Source: Roseibium aggregatum (GTDB lineage Bacteria; Pseudomonadota; Alphaproteobacteria; Rhizobiales; Stappiaceae). Taken from it: a stretch of DNA of 64,000 nt. A program made the position numbers and the translations under genes. The stretch is from contig NZ_JABFCZ010000023.1 in the NCBI RefSeq assembly GCF_014692675.1, forward strand, positions 58,613-122,612, written 5' to 3'. Shown one piece after another: positions 9,731-17,383 of this stretch. The notes under the pieces were generated by a model. The model made no database searches and was not told where the DNA came from. It was given only the letters and a program-made list of their open reading frames with translations. Within the stretch, counting starts at the first letter, position 1. Each line of letters starts with the position of its first letter.

Positions 9731-9767
9731 GGAAGCGGGCAGGACGCCCGCTTCCCTTTTTCTTTTC
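9731..9767. terminator. Bidirectional rho-independent terminator between convergent hyuB genes
   Basis: A perfect 11-bp stem (GGGAAGCGGGC / GCCCGCTTCCC, loop AGGAC) is followed by TTTTTCTTTT on the + strand and preceded by AAAAAGAAGA, which gives a U-rich tail on the - strand. It sits between the convergent ends at 9708 and 9805, so it can stop transcription from both sides. Confidence 0.92.
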
Positions 9768-9804
9768 CGGGCCACGCCGGGACCGGACCTGGGTGGAAAG
9801 CAGA

Positions 9805-11766
9805 TCAGGTCCAGTGGGCGACGGTGCGCTTTTCAAACGAGTCCCGGAACTGCTCCGTCGTCTTGGGCAGGACGTCTCCCGTTTCCCAGTCCAGGATCAC
9901 GGCATGGCGGCGCACCACGTCCAGCACATCGATCTCGCCCTTCTTGTAGAGGTCCGAGACCTCCTCCGGAGCCATCCGCGCCCATCCGACGCGCTTGGAC
10001 CGCAGGTCGGCGCGCAGCGTCTCGGTCGCGGGCAGGTCGATCTCGTACTCGCACAGGTCGGCGTCGACTTCCCGGATGACCACACCGTAATCCCTGGCGG
10101 CGCGTTCGATGGAAACGTAGTCGTCGATCACGTCCTCGCGCACGGCTTCCGGATCCCGTTCCAGCGGATCGCCGAACCCGCCGCCGCCGGCCGTCGGCCG
10201 GGCGAATTCATCGCCGGTGTAGACGGGGTAATCGGAAAAGACCGACCCCAGCCATTTGGAGGCGTCTTCCCCGTTCCGGCGGATCGATAGCCCGTGCGGC
10301 ATGGAAGGCAGCCCCCCCTCAACGCCCCAGACCACGGCCCGTTCCCGGTCGCAGATATAGGACATGACGGCGTTTTCGCTGTCGAGCAGGACAGAGGTTT
10401 TCTGCACGCCGGTTCCGCCGCGCCACTTGCCCGGTCCGGCGCTGTCGCGCAGAATCTGGAACTCGGTCGTGCGTGTCGGATTGACCCGTTCGTTGCCTTC
10501 GTTGGGCTGCGACATCAGCCCGGTCCCGAAACAGGCGGTGGTCACATCGGAGCCGTCCTTGCCGTTGCGGCCGCCCCAGCCGCCCGGCAGCCATTCGTAG
10601 AACATGAAGATCGGCTTTTCCGGGGACCGCAGATCCCGTCCGCCGGCAAGCAGGTATTCCAGGTTGAAGGCGCAGGCAATGGCGCGTTCGGGCATGATCT
10701 TGGACCACATCTCGAAGATCGCGTTCATGATCTTCTCGAACGGCATCAGGAAGCCGGTCACGGCGACCGGCCATTCGGCGCTGACAACGCTGTTTTCGGG
10801 AGCCGTGATGCTGATCATCCGGTAAAATCCGCTGTTGAGCGGCAGATCCGGGAAGAAGGTTTTCATTCCCGCCACGACGGCCGAGAAGGTCGCGCCAGGC
10901 GCCGAATTGTAGATCGACGATATCGTCGGATGGCTCCCGGTGAAGTCATAGTGGATCCGGTCCCCTTTGATCGTCATCTTCACCCGGATCGGGATCATGC
11001 CCTCGCCGCTGCCCGGGTCTCGGTCGATATAGTCGACGGTTTCCCAGGTGCCGTCGGGCAGGGCGGCAATGCGCTGGCGGGCAGCGCGTTCCACATAGTC
11101 CTGCACCTCGTTCATGCCCTGCAGAACCTGCCCGCGGCCGTATTTTTTCACAAGGCGCAAGACCTCGCGTTCGGCGACCTGGGTAGCTTGGGCCTGAGAA
11201 TGGATGTCGCCGATGATCGAGGCCGGATCGCGGGTGTTGGCAGCGATCATGCCCGCCACGTCGTGGCAGAATTCTCCGGCGCGGAAAAGGCGCACCGGGG
11301 TGATCCGTACAGCCTCGCGGAACATGTCCCGGGCGGAGACGTCGAAGGAACCCGGGACGGAGCCGCCGAGATCGGACCAGTGGCCGTTCGACTGGGAAAA
11401 GGCGATCAGCGTATCGTCGTCGAAGATCGGCCGGATCAGGCGAACGTCGCTGAAATGCGTTCCCCCCGCATAAGGGTCGTTGATTGCGTAGACGTCGCCG
11501 GGTTTCATTTCGCCTTCGAAGGTGCGGATCACGTCCTTGCAGGTGAAATGCAGCGTGCCGACATGCACCGCGATGTCCTGGTTGCCCTGGGCGACCGAAT
11601 TCCCCTCCGCATCGTGCAGGCCGTTTGAGAAATCGCGGTTGTAGATCACGAAGGAATAACAGGTGCGGAGCATCTGCTCCGCCATCTGGTCGACCGCGGT
11701 GATGAAGGAGTTTTTCAGCACCTCGAACGTGACCGGATCGAGCGGGTTGGTTTCGTTGGAAGTCAT
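9805..11766 (-). CDS. hyuB: Hydantoinase B family protein, subunit B (second pair)
   Basis: A 653-residue HyuB-family subunit, longer than the 590-residue HyuB at 7936. Family landmarks include DPVTFEVLKNSFITAVDQMAEQ at the N-terminus, INDPYAGGTHFSDVRL with possible metal ligands, WLPGGWGGRNGKDG, and the C-terminal PTAGGGGFGDPLERDP. After that it continues for some 90 residues containing a conserved-looking YGVVIREVDADLCEYEID segment and a tail ending in ETGDVLPKTTEQFRDSF. It starts 3 bp after the HyuA stop, so the two are co-translated. As for the first pair, hydantoinase, oxoprolinase or ketone carboxylase are all possible. Confidence 0.9.
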   Translation of the reverse strand: MTSNETNPLDPVTFEVLKNSFITAVDQMAEQMLRTCYSFVIYNRDFSNGLHDAEGNSVAQGNQDIAVHVGTLHFTCKDVIRTFEGEMKPGDVYAINDPYAGGTHFSDVRLIRPIFDDDTLIAFSQSNGHWSDLGGSVPGSFDVSARDMFREAVRITPVRLFRAGEFCHDVAGMIAANTRDPASIIGDIHSQAQATQVAEREVLRLVKKYGRGQVLQGMNEVQDYVERAARQRIAALPDGTWETVDYIDRDPGSGEGMIPIRVKMTIKGDRIHYDFTGSHPTISSIYNSAPGATFSAVVAGMKTFFPDLPLNSGFYRMISITAPENSVVSAEWPVAVTGFLMPFEKIMNAIFEMWSKIMPERAIACAFNLEYLLAGGRDLRSPEKPIFMFYEWLPGGWGGRNGKDGSDVTTACFGTGLMSQPNEGNERVNPTRTTEFQILRDSAGPGKWRGGTGVQKTSVLLDSENAVMSYICDRERAVVWGVEGGLPSMPHGLSIRRNGEDASKWLGSVFSDYPVYTGDEFARPTAGGGGFGDPLERDPEAVREDVIDDYVSIERAARDYGVVIREVDADLCEYEIDLPATETLRADLRSKRVGWARMAPEEVSDLYKKGEIDVLDVVRRHAVILDWETGDVLPKTTEQFRDSFEKRTVAHWT

Positions 11767-11769
11767 GCC

Positions 11770-13797
11770 TTAGCCCTTCGTGTCGATGAGAATGTTCATG
11801 TAGGCGTCCACCTCGGTGCTCATGGCGGGAGGGATCACTGTCGTGGAATCGAATTGTTCGATGATCGCCGGTCCGGTGATTTTGGCGCCGGCGGTCAGCG
11901 CCTCGCGTTCGTAGATATCCGCCTGATATTCGGTGCCGTCGAACCAGACCGGGCGCCGGGTCACCGGGTCCGGGGTGTAGGGGCTGACGTCATGTTTTTG
12001 CAGCTCCGCTTTCGGCACCAGGCCGATCGCCTTGACTGCCACGCGGAAGATGGAAACCGCGGCCTCCTTGCGGGCATAATTGTATTCACGCTCATGCTCG
12101 GCGTGGAAGGCGTCGACAAGGTCCTGCACGTCCGTGATTTCCGCGGGAACAGGGACTTCCAGGGACCGCCACTGGCCGTGATACATCATCTCGGCGCTGC
12201 GCGTGATGACCATGTCCTTTTCACCGACGCCCTCGCGTTCGAGCTGGGCGCGCGCCTCGGCTTCGATTTTCCGGTAGGCGGCCTCGAGCTCCGCCGGGTC
12301 GGTCTGGTCCGCACGCTTCATGAAACTGTCGGAGAAGTCGTGCTGGATATCGACCAGCAGGCAGCCAAGGGCGGAGGTGACGCCCGGATTGGGCGGGACG
12401 ATCACGGTCGGGATCGACAGTTCCCTGGCCACGGCCGCACCGTGCAGCGCGCCGGCGCCGCCAAAGGCACAAAGGGCAAAGTCACGCGGGTCGTAGCCGC
12501 GCGAGATCGAGAGCAGACGCACGGCATTGGCCATGTTGGCGTTGGCAACGCGCACGATCGCTTCGGCCGCTTCATGCAGTTCCATGCCGAACGGTTCGGC
12601 AACCGTCGACCGGACCGCTTCCGTTGCCAGGGCCGGGTCCAGGGTGATCTTGCCGCCGGCGAGCGACGTTCCAAGACGCCCCAGCACCACATTGGCATCC
12701 GTGTTGGTCGCCGTCCGGTTGCCGTTCTTGTAGCAGGCCGGCCCCGGATAGGCGCCTGCCGACTGCGGACCGTTGCGAAGCGATCCGCCCTCGTCCTGCC
12801 AGGCGAGCGAGCCGCCGCCGGCCCCGATGGTGAGCACCTCGATGGAGGGGAAGCGGATCGGGTAGCCGTATTCGATGTACCAGTCCTTGGTGATCCGCGG
12901 TTCGCCCTGATAGGTGAGCGAGACGTCGGTCGAGGTGCCGCCCATGTCAAAGCCGATGGTGTTCGGGAAGCCGCACAGATTGCCGATGAACCGGCTTGCA
13001 ATAGCCCCTGCCGCGATGCCCGATCCGGCAAGACGGGCCGCGTAATGACGCACGGCGTTCGGCGTCATGACGCCGCCGCCGGTGTGCAGCAGAAGCAGCT
13101 CGCGGGCATATCCGCCCTCGGCGAGTCGGTCGCTCAGCCGCGCGACGTAATCGACCACCACCGGAGAGACGACCGCATTGGCCATGGTTGTCGAGAACCG
13201 TTCGTGTTCGAAGATCTCGGGCATGATTTCGGCTGAAATCGAGACCGGAATATCGGGCAGCACCTCCTTGAGGATGTCCCGCATGCGCTTCTCGTTCTCC
13301 GGATTCACATAGGAGTTCATGAAGCAGACCGCGATGGACCGGACACCGCGTTTCTTCAGGACGTTCGCGACACGGCGCGCATCGTCCTCATTCAGTGGCG
13401 TGAGCACACGGCCTTCGGCATCGACGCGTTCGCGCACCGTCAGGCGGTCGCGGCGCCTGATATAGGGTTTGGCAACGTCCTTGTAGGTGTCCCAAAGGTC
13501 CTCCTTGTTGGCGCGGCGGATCTCGACCACGTCACGAAAGCCTTCGGTGCACACCATCGCGGTGCGTGGCAGATTGCGGGTGATGAGCGCATTGGTGGCG
13601 ACCGTCGTGCCATGGGAGAACATGGACACGTCGGTCAGGTCGATATTCGCCTGTCCGACGCCGTTCATGACGGCGCGCATCGGATCGTCCGGCGTCGAGG
13701 ACGTCTTCTCGATCCGGATCGCGCCGGTGGTTTCGTCCATGATGCAGATATCGGTGAAGGTGCCGCCCACATCGACGGCGACGCGCGTATTGGCCAT
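11770..13797 (-). CDS. hyuA: Hydantoinase/oxoprolinase family protein, subunit A (second pair)
   Basis: A 675-residue HyuA-family ATPase with DVGGTFTDIC at residues 9-18, SHGTTVATNALITRN near 61, DMGGTSTDVSL around 285, and GAGGGSLAW further on. It is the first gene of a two-gene operon with hyuB, downstream of an AraC-type regulator gene in the same orientation. The two HyuAB pairs in this window differ in length and motif details, suggesting different substrates and separate acquisition rather than a local duplication. The 148 bp upstream to the AraC gene should hold its promoter. Confidence 0.9.
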   Translation of the reverse strand: MANTRVAVDVGGTFTDICIMDETTGAIRIEKTSSTPDDPMRAVMNGVGQANIDLTDVSMFSHGTTVATNALITRNLPRTAMVCTEGFRDVVEIRRANKEDLWDTYKDVAKPYIRRRDRLTVRERVDAEGRVLTPLNEDDARRVANVLKKRGVRSIAVCFMNSYVNPENEKRMRDILKEVLPDIPVSISAEIMPEIFEHERFSTTMANAVVSPVVVDYVARLSDRLAEGGYARELLLLHTGGGVMTPNAVRHYAARLAGSGIAAGAIASRFIGNLCGFPNTIGFDMGGTSTDVSLTYQGEPRITKDWYIEYGYPIRFPSIEVLTIGAGGGSLAWQDEGGSLRNGPQSAGAYPGPACYKNGNRTATNTDANVVLGRLGTSLAGGKITLDPALATEAVRSTVAEPFGMELHEAAEAIVRVANANMANAVRLLSISRGYDPRDFALCAFGGAGALHGAAVARELSIPTVIVPPNPGVTSALGCLLVDIQHDFSDSFMKRADQTDPAELEAAYRKIEAEARAQLEREGVGEKDMVITRSAEMMYHGQWRSLEVPVPAEITDVQDLVDAFHAEHEREYNYARKEAAVSIFRVAVKAIGLVPKAELQKHDVSPYTPDPVTRRPVWFDGTEYQADIYEREALTAGAKITGPAIIEQFDSTTVIPPAMSTEVDAYMNILIDTKG

Positions 13798-13945
13798 TTG
13801 AGTTCCTCGGGATTAACGCAGGCAAAGTTCGGCCGTTCGGCGGAGAGCGTCTCCGCCGAGGCAATGGATCAGTTCGGAATGAAAGGGGGATCAGGTGCGT
13901 CCCGGATGTTCCGGGATCTGCGCCGGATCCTTCATCGGATGCGGA

Positions 13946-14905
13946 TTATTCCCGCTTCTGGAAGCGGCCGGTCTCCTTGCGGGTGGAGCTTGGTGTCCGG
14001 CCGTAGCGGGCCTTGTAGTATTTGGAGAATTGGGACTGGTCCGTGAATCCCCAGCGATAGGCGATTTCCGCCACGGTCCGGTCCGACATCGTGGCCCGCA
14101 GTTCCTCGTCGCAGCGGTTCAGCCTCCGTTCGCGGATGTAGACATTGATCGACTGGTCGGTTTCGGAAAAAAGCTGCTGCAGATAGCGCACCGAAATCCC
14201 GCAGGCGTCGGCGATCATCTGTGGCGAAAGCTCCGCCTCTTTCAGATTGTCGCGGATGAATTGCTCCGCCCTGGCAAGATGGGCGGCGCGGATCGACGAT
14301 GTGTTGCTGCCCAGAACCCGCTGGTCGTTTCGGATCGTGAGGCATAGCAGTTCCAGCAGATGATTGCCCGCTGCCTCTCTCGCAGCGTCATCGACCATCT
14401 CCACATGCTGGACGATGTTTCGAAGGCTGCTGAGAAAATAGGCTGCAACGCCCTGGGATGCATCAAAGGTAAGGCCGCCGAGCCGTTCGGATGCGCCGAC
14501 CCGAGCCCGGACGCTGGCGGACGGGACCTTGAGCACCCACTGGCGGTTCGGGCGCCCGTGCCAGTATTCATAGGGAGCGTCGCTCCGTTCCACGAGAAAG
14601 CCACCCGGCTTGCAGGTGGTCCGCCTCTGGTTCTGGTTGAACTGGATCTCGGTGTCTTCCGGGATCGCGATCAGCAGGGAACTATCGTTTTCGTTCAGGA
14701 AATGCCGGTTATGGCGGCGGTAGATGAGCCCGTCGCAACGGATGCGAGACAGGCCGACGATGCCAAGCGACCAGCGCTGCATCTGACCGGAGAACCGGGT
14801 CCGGTCGTGGCATTCGATATCCAGAGGGAAATAAGCCTCGGATACTTCCTTCTGCCATTTGTCGCCGCCGTTTCGAGCGTCGCCCGTTTCTCTGAACGCT
14901 GCCAT
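13946..14905 (-). CDS. AraC-family transcriptional regulator
   Basis: A regulator of 319 residues if translation begins at the ATG at 14905; an upstream in-frame ATG would add 33 residues of less protein-like sequence. The N-terminal two thirds resemble the AraC-binding-like domain of the NimT/FeaR-type group (SGQMQRWSLGIVGLSRI, PYEYWHGRPNRQWVLKVP). The C-terminal 100 residues are the double helix-turn-helix (ISVRYLQQLFSETDQSINVYIRERRL, then VAEIAYRWGFTDQSQFSKYYKARYGRTPS). It lies upstream of and in line with the hyuAB pair at 13797-9805 and is the likely activator of it; this is inferred from position. Confidence 0.88.
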   Translation of the reverse strand: MAAFRETGDARNGGDKWQKEVSEAYFPLDIECHDRTRFSGQMQRWSLGIVGLSRIRCDGLIYRRHNRHFLNENDSSLLIAIPEDTEIQFNQNQRRTTCKPGGFLVERSDAPYEYWHGRPNRQWVLKVPSASVRARVGASERLGGLTFDASQGVAAYFLSSLRNIVQHVEMVDDAAREAAGNHLLELLCLTIRNDQRVLGSNTSSIRAAHLARAEQFIRDNLKEAELSPQMIADACGISVRYLQQLFSETDQSINVYIRERRLNRCDEELRATMSDRTVAEIAYRWGFTDQSQFSKYYKARYGRTPSSTRKETGRFQKRE

Positions 14906-15307
14906 CTTCGTTACTCGCGTGTCTTTACCATTGCATGTCCGACACTCGGATTTCAGGCAAAAACGATACCATATCGGCCGGTGCGCTCTTGGTAATTTGC
15001 GCATAAATTTTTGTCTGGGGGACCATTTCTTGCGAAATGTGCGATCCGGAGAGATGGATTCCGCCAGTGTGCCGCCTGGAACCTGTTCGATATCGACTGG
15101 AAATTCGTTGAATGTGTCGGCTACCTGGCCACACCCGGCGATAGTCGGGCGTGAGAAACATCTGGAATTTCAAGTCTCGGTGTGATCAGGCTCCCGCAAC
15201 CAAACAAAAATAACCCGGTCCTCAGCCGGATTTTTTTGCGTTTCAAGGGATCGGTCAAAAAGGTCGAGCTATTGGGAGTCGAGCTGAAACCGTTTGATAA
15301 CAGGCCT
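14906..15307. other. Intergenic region upstream of the AraC gene
   Basis: About 400 bp with no convincing gene; short open frames here have no family character. It should contain the araC-type promoter (reading leftwards from near 14950) and, at 15205-15237, the terminator of the oxidoreductase gene that ends at 15308. Confidence 0.6.
15205..15237. terminator. Probable terminator downstream of the SRPBCC-oxidoreductase fusion gene
   Basis: A short CCGG/CCGG stem with AT extension is flanked by TTTTTTT on the + strand and by an AAAAATAA run that gives a U-rich tail for - strand transcription. It lies about 70 bp past the stop at 15308. The stem is short, so confidence is moderate. Confidence 0.5.
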
Positions 15308-16867
15308 TTACGCCTCAAGAACGATCGCTCCCGTCGTGCGGCCAGCCTCGAGTTCGAGGTGCACCTCGGCGACATTTTCCAGCGGTGCGACCTGCGGCTC
15401 AGGGATCGTCAGGAACCCCCGGTCGAGGGCTTCAAACAGCCGTTCCGCCTGCATGGTCATCATTGCCCGGTCGGCGATGTAGTGGCCGTAGTTGGGGCGC
15501 GACAGGGTAATGGACTTGCTTGCCATCGGCCCGATTTCGCGCGGGCCGATGTCGCCGGAGGCCTGGCCGAAGGAAACGAGATGGCCTCGGATGGCGAGGG
15601 CTGCGACGGAGGCATCGAAACTGTCGCGGCCGATGGCGTCATAAATGACATCGGCGCCGCGGCCGCCGGTCAACTGTCTGACCCGCTCGATGAATTCCGT
15701 TCGACGTCCGATGAGGACCTCGCTGGCGCCATTGGCTTCGGCGACCCTGGCCTTCTCCTGATCCGACACGGTACCGATCACCCGCGCGCCGAGGGCGGCC
15801 GCCCATTGGGTGATCAGGGTGCCGACGCCGCCCGCCGCCGCATGGACGACGACCCACTCGCCCCGCTCGACGGTATGAACGTCGTGCAGCAGGAAACCGG
15901 CGGTCACGCCCTTGAGCAGACCGGCGGCCGCATGGGCGGTATCGAGCCAGTCTGGAATGCGCACCACAAGGTCGGCGCTCATCGTTCGAACGGACGCATA
16001 CGCCCCGGTCGGCGGGCAGGCATAGGCGACGCGGTCGCCCACAGCGAGATGGGAAACGCCCGGACCGACGCTTTCGACGACACCTGCCGCCTCCATGCCG
16101 GGAACGCCGGGCAGTGAGACCAGGTCGAAGTAGCCGGTGCGGCAATAGATATCGATGAAATTGACCCCGATATGGGCTTGCCGGATCCGCACCTCGCCGG
16201 GACCCGGCAGCGGCACATCCATGTCGCGCAGGGACAGGACTTCGGGACCGCCATAGCGGTCCATCACGACCGCGCGGGCCTGCAGGCTCCCGGTCGCTTG
16301 AACGTTTGGTGCGGTCGTTGCCTCTGATCGTTGCGCATCGGCTTCTTTAGGAGCCGGTTCATAGAGCGGTTTGCTCTCCCGCGCGCGTGCAACGCGGAGA
16401 ATACCATCACCTCCGCCCGATGGCCCCTCGCGCAATCGCCGTTCAAGCGCGCGCATGCCGGCGCGGTAGATGTCGTTCGCGACCAGGGCCTTGAGTTCGC
16501 GCGCGCGGTCGGCCGGCGGATTGAATTCGCTTTCCCACTGCCAGAACGTCGCGCCGGTATCGGTCACCGGCTTGAGGCGGATGGTCGCCACATAATTGTA
16601 GAGGGGCAGCGGAGACTCGATCAGGCAGTAGCTGAGTTCGTGGGTTTCGTCATCGAGGCTCAGAAGCTGTTCGCGCAGAAAGCCGCCGTCCTGAAGCGTG
16701 AAGGCGCGCACGGCGCCGACACTGTCGGCAGGCAAGCCATTCTCGATCTCGCTTTCGGCAATCGCCGGATGCCAGTCCCAGTGACTGTTGAAATCCCGAA
16801 GCCAGCGCCAGACCTCTTCGATCGGCACATCGACGATCGCACTTTCACAGACGCGCGCCACGACCAT
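15308..16867 (-). CDS. SRPBCC domain fused to quinone oxidoreductase (medium-chain dehydrogenase)
   Basis: A 519-residue two-domain protein. Residues 1-150 are an SRPBCC/START-like small-molecule-binding domain (VPIEEVWRWLRDFNSHWDW, LQDGGFLREQLLSL), clearly paralogous to the stand-alone protein encoded just upstream. Residues 150-195 form a charged, low-complexity linker. Residues 196-519 are a zinc-independent NADPH:quinone oxidoreductase: GVNFIDIYCRTG, VPGMEAAGVVESVG, and the nucleotide-binding HAAAGGVGTLITQWA. A stand-alone QOR is about 325 residues, so the N-terminal half is additional. The SRPBCC domain may deliver a hydrophobic substrate to the reductase. The linker is in frame with no sign of a sequencing artefact. 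Confidence 0.88.
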   Translation of the reverse strand: MVVARVCESAIVDVPIEEVWRWLRDFNSHWDWHPAIAESEIENGLPADSVGAVRAFTLQDGGFLREQLLSLDDETHELSYCLIESPLPLYNYVATIRLKPVTDTGATFWQWESEFNPPADRARELKALVANDIYRAGMRALERRLREGPSGGGDGILRVARARESKPLYEPAPKEADAQRSEATTAPNVQATGSLQARAVVMDRYGGPEVLSLRDMDVPLPGPGEVRIRQAHIGVNFIDIYCRTGYFDLVSLPGVPGMEAAGVVESVGPGVSHLAVGDRVAYACPPTGAYASVRTMSADLVVRIPDWLDTAHAAAGLLKGVTAGFLLHDVHTVERGEWVVVHAAAGGVGTLITQWAAALGARVIGTVSDQEKARVAEANGASEVLIGRRTEFIERVRQLTGGRGADVIYDAIGRDSFDASVAALAIRGHLVSFGQASGDIGPREIGPMASKSITLSRPNYGHYIADRAMMTMQAERLFEALDRGFLTIPEPQVAPLENVAEVHLELEAGRTTGAIVLEA

Positions 16868-16906
16868 CCCCCGAAAGCTGGTGGAAAGATGCCGGGCCAG
16901 CCATTG

Positions 16907-17347
16907 TCATCGTCCGCCGAAGGATTGCTTGAGCGCGTTGAAGGCGGTCTGGAACACACCCTTGCCGATCTGCTCGATCAGGGCCTGTTCCGGCTCCGGC
17001 GCACACTCGAAATCCGCCTGCCACTGGGCGAAGGTGACATTGCCGTCCGTCACCGGCGTGAGCGACAGTTTCGCGATGTAGTCTTCGACACCCATGGGAC
17101 TTTCGAGGATCGAATAGGTGCAGCTCATGTCGTAGTCCGACAGGGCCAACAACTGCTCGCGGATTTTTCCCCCGTCGGTCAGGGTGAAGTTGCGGATGCA
17201 GCCCACCTTGTCCGAGGGCAGGCCCTGTTCGATCCGGCTTTCGGCGACAAAGGGCGTCCACTCCGGCAGGCCGTTGAAGTCCCGGACACGCCGCCAGACG
17301 CTTGCCGCCGGCGCGGGGATCACGCTTGAAACGTAGACGCGGGTCAT
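16907..17347 (-). CDS. SRPBCC family protein
   Basis: A 146-residue START-like protein with a hydrophobic cavity fold; the ATG at 17347 gives the normal N-terminus (TRVYVSSVIPAPAASVWRRVRDF). It shares a long series of positions with the N-terminal domain of the next gene: RDFN, W.P..AES.IE.GLP.D.VG..R.FTL.DGG..REQLL.L. The two genes are 39 bp apart in the same direction, so they look like a tandem duplication in which the second copy became fused to an oxidoreductase. The ligand is unknown. Confidence 0.85.
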   Translation of the reverse strand: MTRVYVSSVIPAPAASVWRRVRDFNGLPEWTPFVAESRIEQGLPSDKVGCIRNFTLTDGGKIREQLLALSDYDMSCTYSILESPMGVEDYIAKLSLTPVTDGNVTFAQWQADFECAPEPEQALIEQIGKGVFQTAFNALKQSFGGR

Positions 17348-17383
17348 GTCCGCCTCCGCGTGCCGCAACGTGCCGGGGCTGAC

